This document shows, piece by piece, positions 22,575-33,589 of a DNA stretch of 64,000 nt; position 1 is the stretch's first letter, and each line of letters begins with the position of its first letter. Made by a program: the position numbers and the translations under genes. Location: the NCBI RefSeq assembly GCF_905171765.1, contig NC_053391.1, forward strand, positions 192,582,559-192,646,558. Direction: 5' to 3'. The DNA is from Bufo bufo (Eukaryota > Chordata > Amphibia > Anura > Bufonidae). The notes beneath the pieces were generated by a model that saw nothing but the letters and a program-made list of their open reading frames with translations, did not search any database and had not been told where the DNA came from.

Positions 22575-23272
22575 TAGAGATGAGCGAATGGAAGTTGACG
22601 AAGTAGAATTCAATCCGAATTTCAGGAAAAATGCGATTCACACCAAATCCGAATTTCCTCATGCTTCGTGGTAACGAATCGCATTTTTTCCTAAAATGGC
22701 TGTTGCACGTGTTAGTACATGGAGCAAGGAACTCTTGGAACGAGGGATCACCCACAATGCCATGCATGTAGCCAATCAGCAGCCAGCCAGCTCTGTAATG
22801 TCACAGCCCTATAAATATCCTCAGCCATCTTGGATTCAGCCATTTTCCAGTGTACTTAGTGCAGGAAGAGACGTCAGCAGGTTCTAGGGACAGTGGTAGA
22901 AAAGACTTTAAAACTTTTATTTTGCTGTATAGTAGTTCAGGGAAAGGATAGGGAGGAATCATTTCACAGTATTGAAGCAGAACAGGGTTCAGTAGGGGAG
23001 TTTACAGCCTGGGTAATAGGAACAATCCTATTACACCTTGCTGCACTGATTGCGGATCCAAATTGCCATTATACAGCTCTAATTCCAGCAAACCGTTCTT
23101 GTTATTGGGGTGCAAGTGCTGTTTGATACAGCCATTCACAGGGTTTATGACAAGGAAATATTTGTATGTCTTATTTGCCCTTGTGCTGTGCAGTTATATG
23201 TTGCATTTTTGGCTTGTATTAGTGGAAAAAAAAGGGATTATTAGCCGTTGTGTGGTGAAGTGAGAAAATGTA

Positions 23273-24210
23273 CAGTACAGACCAAAAGTTTGGACACACC
23301 TTCTCATTCAAAGAGTTTTCTTTATTTTCATGACTATGAAAATTGTAGATTCACACTGAAGGCATCACAACTATGAATTAACACATGTGGAATTATATAC
23401 ATAACAAACAAGTGTGAAACAACTGAAAATATGTCATATTCTAGGTTCTTCAAAGTAGCCACCTTTTGCTTTGATTACTGCTTGGCACACTCTTGGCATT
23501 CTCTTATTGAGCTTCAAGAGGTAGACCCCTGAAATGGTTTTCACTTCACAGGTGTGCCCTGTCAGGTTTAATAAGTGGGATTTCTTGCCTTATAAATGGG
23601 GTTGGGACCATCAGTTGCGTTGAGGAGAAGTCAGGTGGATACACAGCTGATAGTCCTACTGAATAGACTGTTAGAATTTGTATTATGGCAAGAAAAAAGC
23701 AGCTAAGTAAAGAAAAACAAGTGGCCATCATTACTTTAAGAAATCAAGGTCAGTCAGTCAGCCGAAAAATTGGGAAAACTTTGAAAGTAAGGGCTATTTG
23801 ACCATGAAGGAGAGTGATTGGGTGCTGCGCCAGATGACCTGGCCTCCACAGTCACCGGACCTGAACCCAATCGAGATGGTTTGGGTGAGCTGGACCGCAG
23901 AGTGAAGGCAAAAGGGCCAACAAGTGCTAAGCATCTCTGGGAACTCCTTCAAGACTGTTGGAAGACCATTTCAGGGGACTACCTCTTGAAGCTCATCAAG
24001 AGAATGCCAAGAGTGTGCAAAGCAGTAATCAAAGCAAAAGGTGGCTACTTTGAAGAACCTAGAATATGACATATTTTCAGTTGTTTCACACTTGTTTGTT
24101 ATGAATATAATTCCACATGTGTTAATTCATAGTTTTGATGCCTTCATAGTCATGAAAATAAAGAAAACTCTTTGAATGAGAAGGTGTGTCCAAACTTTTG
24201 GTCTGTACTG
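23273..24210 (+). mobile_element. X3: non-autonomous Tc1-like element in hAT copy A
   Basis: The best preserved X copy, 938 bp, with complementary ends CAGTACAGACC and GGTCTGTACTG flanked by TA (23271-23272 and 24211-24212). Both long inverted arms and both transposase stubs are present. It lies in the 5' leader of hAT copy A. Confidence 0.88.
23685..24069 (+). pseudogene. Internally deleted Tc1 transposase (X3)
   Basis: The N-terminal helix starts at ATG 23685 (MARKKQLSKEKQVAIITLRN) and runs about 38 residues. It then hits a stop and joins the C-terminal part with WPPQSPDLNPIEMVW and KAVIKAKGGYFEEP. A 1-base deletion after ggtttggg shifts the frame relative to the other copies. The first two catalytic aspartates are missing, so movement would need an enzyme supplied in trans. 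Confidence 0.8.
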
Positions 24211-24213
24211 TAT

Positions 24214-24470
24214 ATATATTATTTGCCGTTCAGCTGTGCAGTTATATTTTCTAAAGCCCTTTTTGGCGTGTATTAGTGGCACAAAAATATATATTATTTG
24301 CCGTTCAGCGGTGCACTTATACAGTATGTTCTAAAGCCCTTTTTTGCGTGTATTAGTGGCAAGAAAAAATTATTATTTGCAATTCAGCGGTGCAGTTACA
24401 TGTTCTAAAGCCTTCTTTGGTGTGTATTAGTGGGGAAAAAAGGGCTTATTAGCTGTTGTGTGGTGAGGTG
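24214..24470 (+). repeat. Tandem repeats in the hAT leader, about 75 bp
   Basis: About three copies of a unit containing tatttgccgttcagcggtgc and ctaaagcccttttt. The same motif, expanded to a 150-bp unit, forms the long array in copy B (51960-54480). Confidence 0.8.
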
Positions 24471-26659
24471 AGAAAATTACAGACTATTTTGGGGTGTTTT
24501 AATTTCCTTTTTATTTATTTATTTGATCTAACAGTATGTCAGACAGAGAAGTGTCAGGCCCTGCACAGGGAGTGGCAGAGGCCTAAATGTTTCTGGCGCA
24601 GGCACAGGTCGCAGCAGAGTAAGGGGCCGAGGCAGCAGGAGTCACAGCGAGAGGCCTGAGCTCCCGGTGACATCTAGCGGCCGTGTCTTGACCAGCAACC
24701 CAGCAGTTCTTGAATAGTTGACTTGGTCATCCACTTCATCGCAAGTGACATCAGACACCCCCAGCCAAGAGTCAGTGGGTTCGTCTGACACAACCATTAG
24801 TTGGCATGGCCCGGGAGCAGACCTTGTGCCCTCACCTGTCCTCAACCTGCCTCTGTTCTTTTCTGTTCCCTCAGCCAGAGTACTATACAGTATGCTGTGG
24901 GCTCATACAGTGAGGACGAGCTACTAGAGGACAGTCAGGAGCTACTGGCCAGCCAAGATGTGGAGGAGACATCCGCCGCTTCCTCCGGTAGGCTGGCAAG
25001 TAGTGATGAGGAGAGTGGCGTGGGAGCGGTGTTGCTCCTGACCCAGAGACCATTGAGAAGGACATCAGTGACATGCAGACAGTACTCGATGATGATGATG
25101 TAGCTGATCGCACTTGGGTGCCAGGTAAATTAGGGGCATCTTCATCGGGAGAAGAGGGTGGCAGCTTGCCTGTGAGGCAGCGGCAGAGTCAGCAAGTCGC
25201 TAGCGTGGTGGGAGTCAGCAGGGTGGCAGCAGTGGGAAGTCAGGAGCCAAACATTCCCGGGGTAGACCACCCGCTTCACAGGAGCTTACCTGCACGGAAA
25301 TTAGTGGTGCAGGGGTTCACGGAAGCAGCGGCGGTAGCAGTCAGTCAGTGTGGAGTGTTGGGGGTAAAATCACCTACTGGGCAGTGTGGCAGTTTTTTGT
25401 TAAGCCGCCAGATGAGGTGAACATGGCCATTTGTAGAATCTGCGTCAACATATGCATCGCCACCATACAGTGCGCTTGGATAGCCGTGGCTCAGATGTGG
25501 TGGTCCAGTCTGTCGCAGCAACTGCTGCATCACCCAGTGGCACGCACCCGATTTCAGGCAGTCAAGGCTCCACCACCTCAGACGGAGGGAGCTATCTGTC
25601 CTTCCCATCATCTACTGGTCCTGATGCTCCTGCTCCTCCTCCTACTCCTCATCAGTCATTCCGTCAGAAATCGATCACCGAAGCGATTGTCAAGAGACAA
25701 CAGTATGCGTGCACTCATCCAACGGCGCAGAAGCTGAAATGTGCTCCTGGCCAAGTTGCTGGTGCTGCAGTCCCTCCCTTTCCAAGTGGTGGACTCTGCA
25801 CCTTTCAGAGAACTGATCGATTGTGCCGAGCCGAGGTGGAGAGACCCAAGCCGTCATTTCTTTGCCAAAGAAGCAGTACCAGCCCTGCACACACATGTAG
25901 AACAGAATGTGGGCCAGTTCTTGAGCCTGTTGGTGTCTGTCAAAGTGCACGGCAGTGCCGACATGTGGAGCTGTAACTACGGTCAGGTACAATACATGTC
26001 CTTAACGGCCCACTGGGTGAATGTGGTTCCTGCACAGCCACACCAGCAACTTAGCCAGGTGATGCCGCTTCTGCCTCCGCGTTCTCACGCTGTTGGTCCT
26101 GCGACAATGTCCGCCTCTGCTTCCTCATCCTCCACCTTGTCCTCAGCCTCCACTGCAGGGCCAATTCACAGTGTTCCTCCAGAATACCACATGTGCAGGG
26201 CATGGCAGTGTCACGCTGTTCTGCACCTCATTTGCCTGGGAAAACTGACTCACACAGGGGAGGAACTGCTCCGTGTCCTTCATCAAGAAATCGAATCCTA
26301 GCTTTCTCCGTGACAACTCAAAATCGGAACCAGGGTGATCGACAACGGGAAGAACATGGTGTTGGCGCTGCATCAAGGAGGGCTGAGCCATGCGCCCTGC
26401 ATGGCACACGTGTTCAATCTGGTTGTCAAGTGATTCCTGAAGTCTTCTACCCATCTGCAAGACATCCTAACAATGGCATGGAAACTTTGCATGCACTTCA
26501 GCCACTCGTACACCGCAAAGCACACCCTACTTTAGCTGTAGCGTCAGAACGGAATCCTCTAACAGGCTGATATGCAACGTTTCCACTCGTTGGAATTCCA
26601 CCCTCCATATGTTGGACCGACTATACGAACAGAGAAAGGCCATAAACGATTTCTTGATG

Positions 26660-27695
26660 TGCAGTAAGCCGGATTGGGACTAATGCACACTGGCACAATA
26701 TTAATAGTTTTTGTTTGTTCGTGACGCCAATTGCAATGTGCGCAGGTCTCAGGGCCCTTTAAGATATTGTAACTCACGTACCAGGTGAGGAATGCCAGAG
26801 TGGGGATAATGTCTCTATGTAGTGTCAACGGTGTCTCCTACCTGGGTACGGCTGGACTCCTGGATCCTGGCTCACGCAATAAATTGAGTGTTGTTAGTAG
26901 GAGTAACTGAGGAACGTGGATAATAATGAATGAGATCCAGACTGGTGATATAATCCAACTTGTCTTTACTTAATGGCAGCTTGAATCCATACGAGTAACA
27001 GCATTAGCCTTGGGTCCCAGCAGGTATTGGTAATATGTGGCAGGAATCAATATATATTCTGCTTCTTATCATATGCCTAGTGAATCTGGCAGGTATCTAT
27101 CTTCTGCTCTGTCTGTTTTCTGCTTGATATGGGCCTGACTAGCTGAGGAGGAATTTGGCTTCTCCTGATCTCTGGATAAATTACTCACAGGACTGCTCGC
27201 AGGGAATGGTCCGTCCTGGAGTTCTGTAGTTCTGGAGGTGCTGCCTGCTTGTCAACCAGCACTGAGGCTGAAGGCTCAGTCTGGGAAGAGGGATCTTTGG
27301 CCTCAGCCGAGGCTGGATCCTAGGTTGGGATCCCTATGTCTGGGAGCTTCTACCAACACAGCCTTCCCCTAGCAGGGGGGCTGGTACACTAACTAGAACT
27401 TTCCTTCCTCCCCATGAGACAGGACATGGTCCAGCCCACTTCTGCTCAAAGAGGGGGGGAGCTAGACTGTAATGAACTATTCCAGTCTAGCAATACTAAA
27501 CTAGATAAGGTCCTGCTAAACATATTGCTGCCACCTGCTGGTGTACATGGAAATTACAGCATAATATATACAACAGGCCTGGAAAATGCACATAATTGAG
27601 AATGCAGTGTTAGATTACACAAGATGACAATAAATGTACACCTAGCATGATGTAGCGGGGAGAAAGAGTTTAGTGACATACTTCGGGATGTTACA
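26660..27695 (-). mobile_element. Solo LTR with perfect 4-bp duplication
   Basis: gatg flanks both ends (26656-26659 and 27696-27699). Removing the insert restores the hAT reading FLM-IQ that is uninterrupted in copy B. The ends are TGCAGTAAGCC and GATGTTACA. Read on the minus strand it starts TGTAACATCCCG, the more usual LTR beginning, so minus orientation is inferred. Length is 1036 bp. No coding region, primer-binding site or second LTR. Confidence 0.85.
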
Positions 27696-28011
27696 GATGA
27701 TCCAAGCGGGCAGGAGTACTCACCTGGGTAACTTTGATGTCAGCCAGTGGCAGCTCATGCGTGACACCTGCCGTTTGCTCAGGCCCTTTGAGGAGGCCAC
27801 GTTATTTGTGAGTCGCCAGGACTACGGGATGAACAACGTCATTCCACTGCTTCATGTCCTGGAACAGATGCTGGTAAATCTGGCTGTTCAGGGGACTGGA
27901 GACATGGCGTCTAGATCTCATGGCCACTTGAGCCCTGTAGGGGCTGAACTGGAGGAGGACGAGGACATTGGAGCAAAAGCAATGTGTAACGAAATAGGTG
28001 GTTTTTATATA

Positions 28012-29616
28012 CAGTTGCAAGAAAAAGTATGTGAACCCTTTGGAATGATATGGATTTCTGCACAAATTGGTCATAAAATGTGATCTGATTTTCATCTAAG
28101 TCACAACAATAGACAATCACAGTCTGCTTAAACGAATAACACACAAAGAATTAAATGTTACCATGTTTTTATTGAACACACCATATAAACATTCACAGTG
28201 CAGGTGGAAAAAGTATGTGAATCCCTAGACTAATGACATCTCCAAGAGCTAATTGGAGTGAGGTGTCAGCTAACTGGAGTCCAATCAATGAGATGAGATT
28301 GGAGGTGTTGGTTACAGCTGCCCTATAAAAAACACACACCAGTTCTGCTTTTCACAAGAAACATTGCCTGATGTGAATTATGCCTCGCACAAAAGAGCTC
28401 TCAGAAGACCTACGATTAAGAATTGTTGACTTGCATAAAGCTGGAAAGGGTTATAAAAGTATCTCCAAAAGCCTTGCTGTTCATCAGTCCACGGTAAGAC
28501 AAATTGTCTATAATTGGAGAAAGTTCAGCACTACTGCTACTCTCCCTAGGAGTGGCCGTCCTGTAAAGATGACTGCAAGAGCACAGCGCAGACTGCTCAA
28601 TGAGGTGAAGAAGAATCCTAGAGTGTCAGCTAAAGACTTACAAAAGTCTCTGGCATATGCTAACATCCCTGTTAGCGAATCTACGATACGTAAAACACTA
28701 AACAAGAATGGATTTCATGGGAGGATACCACAGAGGAAGCCACTGCTGTCCAAAAAAAACATTGTTGCACGTTTACAGTTTGCACAAGAGCACCTGGATG
28801 TTCCAGTACTGGCAAAATATTCTGTGGACAGATGAAACCAAAGTTGAGTTGTTTGGAAGAAACACACAACACTATGTGAGGAGAAAAAGAGCCACAGCAC
28901 ACCAACATCAAAACCTCATCCCAACTGTGAAGTATGGTGGTGGGGGCCTCATGGTTTGGGGCTGCTTTGCTGCGTCAGGGCCTGGACGGATTGCTATCAT
29001 CGAAGGAAAAATGAATTCCCAAGTTGATCAAGACATTTTGCAGGAGAACTTAAGACCATCTGTCCACCAGCTGAAGCTCAACAGAAGATGGGTGTTGCAA
29101 CAGGACAACAACCCAAAGCATAGAAGTAAATCAACAACAGAATGGCTTAAACAGAAGAAAATACGCCTTCTGGAGTGGCCCAGTCAGAGTCCTGACCTCA
29201 ACCTGATTGAGATGTTGTGGCATGATCTCAAGAAAGCGATTCACACCAGACATCCCAAGAATATTGCTGAACTGAAACAGTTCTGTTAAGAGGAATGGTC
29301 AAGAATTACTCCTGACCGTTGTGCACGTCTGATCTGCAACTACAGGAAACGTTTGGTTGAAGTTATTGCTGCCAAAGGAGGTTCAACCAGTTATTAAACC
29401 CAAGGGTTCACATACTTTTTCCACCTGCACTGTGAATGTTTACATGGTGTGTTCAATAAAAACATGGTTTCATTTAATTCTTTGTGTGTTAATAGTTTAA
29501 GCAGACTGTGATTTTCTATTGTTGTGACTTAGATGAAGATCAGATCACATTTTATGACCAATTTGTGCAGAAATCCATATCATTCCAAAGGGTTCACATA
29601 CTTTTTCTTGCAACTG
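28012..29616 (+). mobile_element. Z: Tc1-like transposon in hAT copy A
   Basis: 1605 bp with ends CAGTTGCAAGAAAAAGTATG and its complement, flanked by TA (28010-28011 and 29617-29618). The inverted repeats are long, about 200 bp: motifs such as gtatgtgaaccctttgg recur inverted at the other end. hAT sequence resumes directly after it. Confidence 0.92.
28380..29395 (+). pseudogene. Tc1 transposase with one frameshift and one stop (Z)
   Basis: The first frame (28380-28835) has the paired-like DNA-binding region with a GRPV motif (SGRPVKMT), which is GRPR in active Tc1 enzymes. Near 28800 the frame shifts, and the catalytic part follows in another frame: LWTDETK (first D), LQQDNNPKH (second D) and [11 protein letters not shown], where consensus NPIE has become NLIE. 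Second-D-to-E spacing is the classical 34. A TAA at 29287-29289 cuts off about 35 C-terminal residues that are still readable to 29395. Inactive but fairly recent. Confidence 0.88.
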
Positions 29617-30347
29617 TATATAGGTGACAGAAGAGGAGGAGCAGGAGGAACCAGAGGAGCTACAGGGCTATGAGGAAGACGAGGCAGGGGACCCAGACAC
29701 ACCGTGGCAGTATGCAGTGAAGATGGAGGAAGGGAGTTCCTCCGTGTCACTTGCACAAATGGCCCGATGCATGCTCACTTGCTTGCGTAGTTACAGCCGA
29801 ATTGTCACCATTCGGCAGAGGGATGACTTCTGGCTCTCCACCTTGTTGGACCCTCGCTACCGGTCCAAAATAGGGGCCTTTTTTATAGGGGCTGAGAGGG
29901 AGGACAAACTGAACTACTATAGAGACATGATATGTAGTGAGTTGGCCGCTGCCTATCTGCGTCATCATCCATCCTCTCGCAAGTCTGACCGGGGGGCCCT
30001 CTGCGCTCACGTTCCTCTGCCATGGCTGCTGTGGGGGGGGGGGGGGGGGCGGGTTGGTAGAAGCAGTTCCAGCTCCATCAGCAGCAACTTGAGTGTAGAT
30101 TCACTGATGAGCAGATTTCTTCACCCGCCTAGTGAAGAAACTACTCACCAGCAGCTAGACCTGATGAGGACCTGAACCAGCAGGTGGTGGCATACTTGGA
30201 TAGCACCCTGCCACCCCACATTGAAGATCCGATGGATTACTTGGTAGTCAAACTGCAGAGTTTACCCTGGAAAAGCTGTCCTGCCCGGCCAGTAGTGTGG
30301 CATCAGAGCGGGTGTTTAGTGTGGCGGGGGCCATAGTTACCCCAAGA

Positions 30348-31776
30348 AACATAGAAACATAGAAACATAGAATGTGTCGGCAGATAAGAACCATTTGGCC
30401 CATCTAGTCTGCCCAATATACTGAATACTATGGATAGCCCCCGGCCCTATCTTATATGAAGGATGGCCTTATGCCTATCCCATGCATGCTTAAACCCCTT
30501 CACTGTATTTGCAGCTACCACTTCTGCAGGAAGGCTATTCCATGCATCCACTACTCTCTCAGTAAAGTAATACTTCCTTATATTACTTTTAAACCTTTGC
30601 CCCTCTAATTTAAAACTGTGTCCTCTTGTGGTAGTTTTTCTTCTTTTAAATATGCTCTCTTCCTTTACCGAGTTGATTCCCTTTATGTATTTAAAAGTTT
30701 CTATCATATCCCCTCTGTCTCTTCTTTCTTCCAAGCTATACATATTAAGGTCCTTTAACCTTTCCTGGTAAGTTTTATCCTGCAATCCATGTACTAGTTT
30801 AGTAGCTCTTCTCTGAACTCTCTCTAGAGTATCTATATCCTTCTAGAGATATGGCCTCCAGTACTGCGCACAATACTCCAAGTGAGGTCTCACCAGTGTT
30901 CTGTACAGCGGCATAAGCACTTCACTCTTTCTACTGCTTATACCTCTCCCTATACATCCAAGCATTCTGCTGGCATTTCGTGTTGCTCTATTACATTGTC
31001 TTCCCACCTTTAAGTCTTCTGAAATAATTACTCCTAAATCCCTTTCCTCAGATACTGAGGTCAGGACTGTGTCAAATATTCTATATTCTGCCCTTGGGTT
31101 TTTACGCCCCAGGTGCATTATCTTGCACTTATCCACATTAAATTTCAGTTTCCAGAGTTCTGACCATTCTTCTAGTTTTCCTAAATCCTTTTCCATTTGG
31201 CGTTTCCCTCCAGGAACATCAATCCTGTTACATATCTTTGTGTCATCAGCAAAAAGACAAACCTTACCAGCGAGGCCTTTTGCAATATCACTTATGAAGA
31301 TATTAAACAAAATCGGTCCCAGTACAGATCCCTGTGGAACCCCACTGGTAACATTACCTTGTTTTGAATGTTCTCCATTGACTACAACCCTCTGTTGTCT
31401 GTCACTCAGCCACTGCCTAATCCACTCAACAATATGGGAGTCCATGCTCAATGACTGCAGTTTATTGATAAGTCTTCTATGTGGGACAGTGTCAAAAGCC
31501 TTACTAAAATCTAGATATGCGATGTCTACTGCACCTCCACCGTCTATTATTTTATTCACCCAGTCAAAAAAATCTATAAGATTTGTTTGACATGATCTCC
31601 CTGAAGTAAACCCATGTTGTTTTTCATCTTGCAATCCATCGGATTTTAGATGTTCCACAATCCTATCCTTTAATAGGGTTTCCATTAATTTGCCTACTAT
31701 TGATGTCAGACTCACTGGTCTATAGTTGCTCGATTCCTCCCTACTACCTTTCTAGTGAATGGGCACGACATTTGCC
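30348..31776 (-). mobile_element. 5'-truncated CR1 LINE in hAT copy A
   Basis: The minus-strand 3' end carries tandem octamer-like repeats (ttctatgtttctatg), the hallmark of CR1 elements. The insertion splits the hAT motif ACCCCAAGA/AAGAACTCGCC. It is 5'-truncated within the reverse transcriptase, the usual result of target-primed reverse transcription. Confidence 0.85.
30447..31776 (-). pseudogene. CR1 reverse transcriptase, C-terminal two thirds
   Basis: A frame of about 420 codons on the minus strand has one in-frame TAG near 30843 (a CAG codon in the related copy). Visible reverse transcriptase motifs are HGFTSGRSCQTNL, AYLDFSKAFDTVPH, GVPQGSVLGPILFNIFI and the catalytic CLFADDTK, followed by the thumb and a C-terminal region with YYFTERVVDAWNSLP. 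The endonuclease and N-terminal reverse transcriptase parts are missing because of truncation. Confidence 0.88.
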
Positions 31777-32122
31777 AAGAAGAACTCGCCTGTCCACCCA
31801 AAATGTGGAGAGACTGACCTTTGTCAAGATGAATCAGGCATGGATCAGCCAGGATTTCCACCCACCAATGCCTGATGTATCAGACTAGATCATCCATGGT
31901 GCCACACCAGCACTTTGACAAAAAAGACCGGTTTCTTCTGGCTACCTGCCTCAGCTACTATTCTGATGCTGCCACCCCCCTAATGCCACACATCTGATGC
32001 CAATTGCTCATTCTGACACAGAGTGCCTCATTTAAAGTGCCTCTGATTAATCCCAAATAAAGTTCAGCTGCTCTAGTTGGTCTTTCCTGAAATTTTCTTA
32101 GTCGCATCCTACAGCAAAAGCC

Positions 32123-32440
32123 ATGGTCCACAGAGAGCTTCCAAAGTGTCAGAAGGATCTCATTGTTAAAAGGTATCAGTCATTAGAAAATGTGGTTTTA
32201 GAAAAAATAAACAAAGAAATATCCGAAAATAGAGTGGCCGGCCCTTTTTCTCATCCCCCTTTTCATAATTTTAGATTATCTCCGCTAGCTTTAGTCCCAA
32301 AAAAGGAGATAAATACCTACCACCTTATACACAATTTATTGTATCCAAAAGATGGTTCCTTAAATGATTTAATTGAAAAAAATTCTTCTACGGTACATTA
32401 TGCTTCTTTTGACCATGCCCTAACTTTACTTAAAAAATAA
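32123..32440 (+). pseudogene. DIRS reverse transcriptase, N-terminal part
   Basis: A 105-codon frame with EISENRVAGPFSHPPF, FRLSPLALVPKK, YHLIHNLLYPKDGS and VHYASFDHAL. This is the typical order and spacing of the fingers region of DIRS enzymes. It ends at a TAA just before the YxDD-containing palm would begin. Confidence 0.75.
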
Positions 32441-32804
32441 TTATCTTGGAAAGTAATCACTGAGTATACCAATATTGAAAAGGACACTTGCTAATATAAG
32501 TTATATATCACTGAGGGCAATGTCCTAAAACATAACTTTTATTATACTATTTCTTAAAATCCAAATCCAAAACCTGGATAAAGCATCCTAATTTATGTGA
32601 AGAAGCTATCAACGGTTATTTCTAAGCGGTGGGAAGCTGAGACATTGTTATACTGGGTTAGGGTGAAATCTGTCCCTATTCTTACCCTCCACAGTCTGCT
32701 CAGCCCAGAGATGCACCTTGATGGTAGATGTACTCTGTCCGCGTACCTAGGACTAATCTGTCCTTAGAAAGACCCTATTGCGTAACGTAGATCCCAAATG
32801 TCAC

Positions 32805-32856
32805 AGATGCCAACGTGTTTCCCCCTCCCAATGGAAGGAGGGTTCATCAGGGGACT
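32805..32856 (-). ncRNA. Degenerate hammerhead-ribozyme-like motif
   Basis: On the minus strand CTGATGA (32850-32844) is followed by a 6-bp stem (CCCTCC with GGAGGG). GAAAC (32821-32817) then precedes a 2-bp stem III ending GTT. Stem I pairs poorly and the base pair next to the core is A/G, so activity is doubtful. Minimal hammerheads of this form are known in Penelope-like elements. Confidence 0.35.
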
Positions 32857-33296
32857 ATAATTATAGGGGTCAAAACAGGTGTGCAATCACACAGATCAAA
32901 CTGAAATTAACTGCCAGCACAATGATAAATGGGCTGCAGGAACCATAGGTGCACACAACCACTCCTAAAGTATAACGATAGGGGTCAGACAGCAATCATG
33001 GCATTTTAAAGCACACTAATCAGAGACATAGTGCCGGATATCCTAAAGCTCCGGCTAATAAAGCATTACTGATAGACAGTTTCAGTGTAAGGACATACAA
33101 TTACTCGATAATAAGGGCCAGTGTAAGACGACCAATGTTGTCTCCAAACAATAATAAGTAAGGCTTGATGTGAATTGCTGATACACACTCACAGTCTGTC
33201 AGTTGTGTGACCAAAACAAGGGTTCCTGGGGCCAGATGATAGCTACCTTGTGCCTGGGAAAGGACCTGATTTAAATAGGGGATATTGTGGGCGTAG

Positions 33297-33588
33297 TTTA
33301 CATATTAGGTCTCCTAATTTTCTGGTGACCTCGTCAATCCACCCTAAACAAATCCAGAACCAGATAGCCAGATAGTCATAGGTTAAATATTTAGTTAAGT
33401 ACACAACTCCTTCCTCACATGGCACCCCCTCCACACAAAATTTGAGCGCTCTCTGTGTGGAGGGGGTGCCATGTGAGGAAGGGGGTGTGTACTTAATTAA
33501 ATATTTAACCTATGACTATCTGGTTCTTAGTATGTTTAGGGTGGATTGACGAGGTCACCAGCAAATTAGGAGACCTAATATGTAACCT
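33297..33588. repeat. Long inverted repeat (hairpin), arms about 135 bp
   Basis: The left arm (33297-33436) and right arm (33448-33588) are nearly perfect complements: aggtctcctaattttctggt mirrors accagcaaattaggagacct, and ggcaccccctccacaca mirrors tgtgtggagggggtgcc. The roughly 12-bp centre is aaatttgagcgctc. It abuts the DIRS RNase H fragment. Confidence 0.85.
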
Positions 33589-33589
33589 A

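Larger units (their letters stand above)
24535..31885 (+). pseudogene. hAT transposase, broken (copy A)
   Basis: The start MSDREVSGPAQG at ATG 24535 follows a pyrimidine-rich stretch ending in AACAG, resembling a splice acceptor. Recognisable pieces in changing frames are: a BED-type zinc finger beginning WQFFVKPPDEVNMAICRIC (about 25387-25450); the central part with ISGSQGS and TEAIVKRQQY; the NFDVSQWQLMRDTC block (27731-27780); the hAT motif WLSTLLDPRYRSK (about 29830); and a C-terminal dimerisation region near 30290-30345 continuing at 31777-31885. Many frameshifts and stops and three coding-region insertions make it inactive. hAT enzymes cut DNA at 8-bp target sites in the nucleus. Confidence 0.8.
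22575..32015 (+). mobile_element. hAT element, copy A, with four nested insertions
   Basis: It begins TAGAGATGAGCGAA, the same terminus as hAT copy B. Its first 550 bp, including a CCTATAAATA promoter-like box near 22807, match copy B's 53-kb end. It is interrupted by X3 (23273-24210), a solo LTR (26660-27695), Z (28012-29616) and a CR1 (30348-31776). The 3' end seen in copy B is absent. Homology fades near 32015, so the element is truncated there. No 8-bp duplication can therefore be checked (left flank acagttac). Confidence 0.8.

Noticed and set aside
30108..30155. CTGATGA followed by GAAAC in hAT copy A, resembling a hammerhead
   Set aside because: It lies in transposase coding sequence (SLMSRFLHPPSEETTH). 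The stem beside the core does not form and stem I does not pair.
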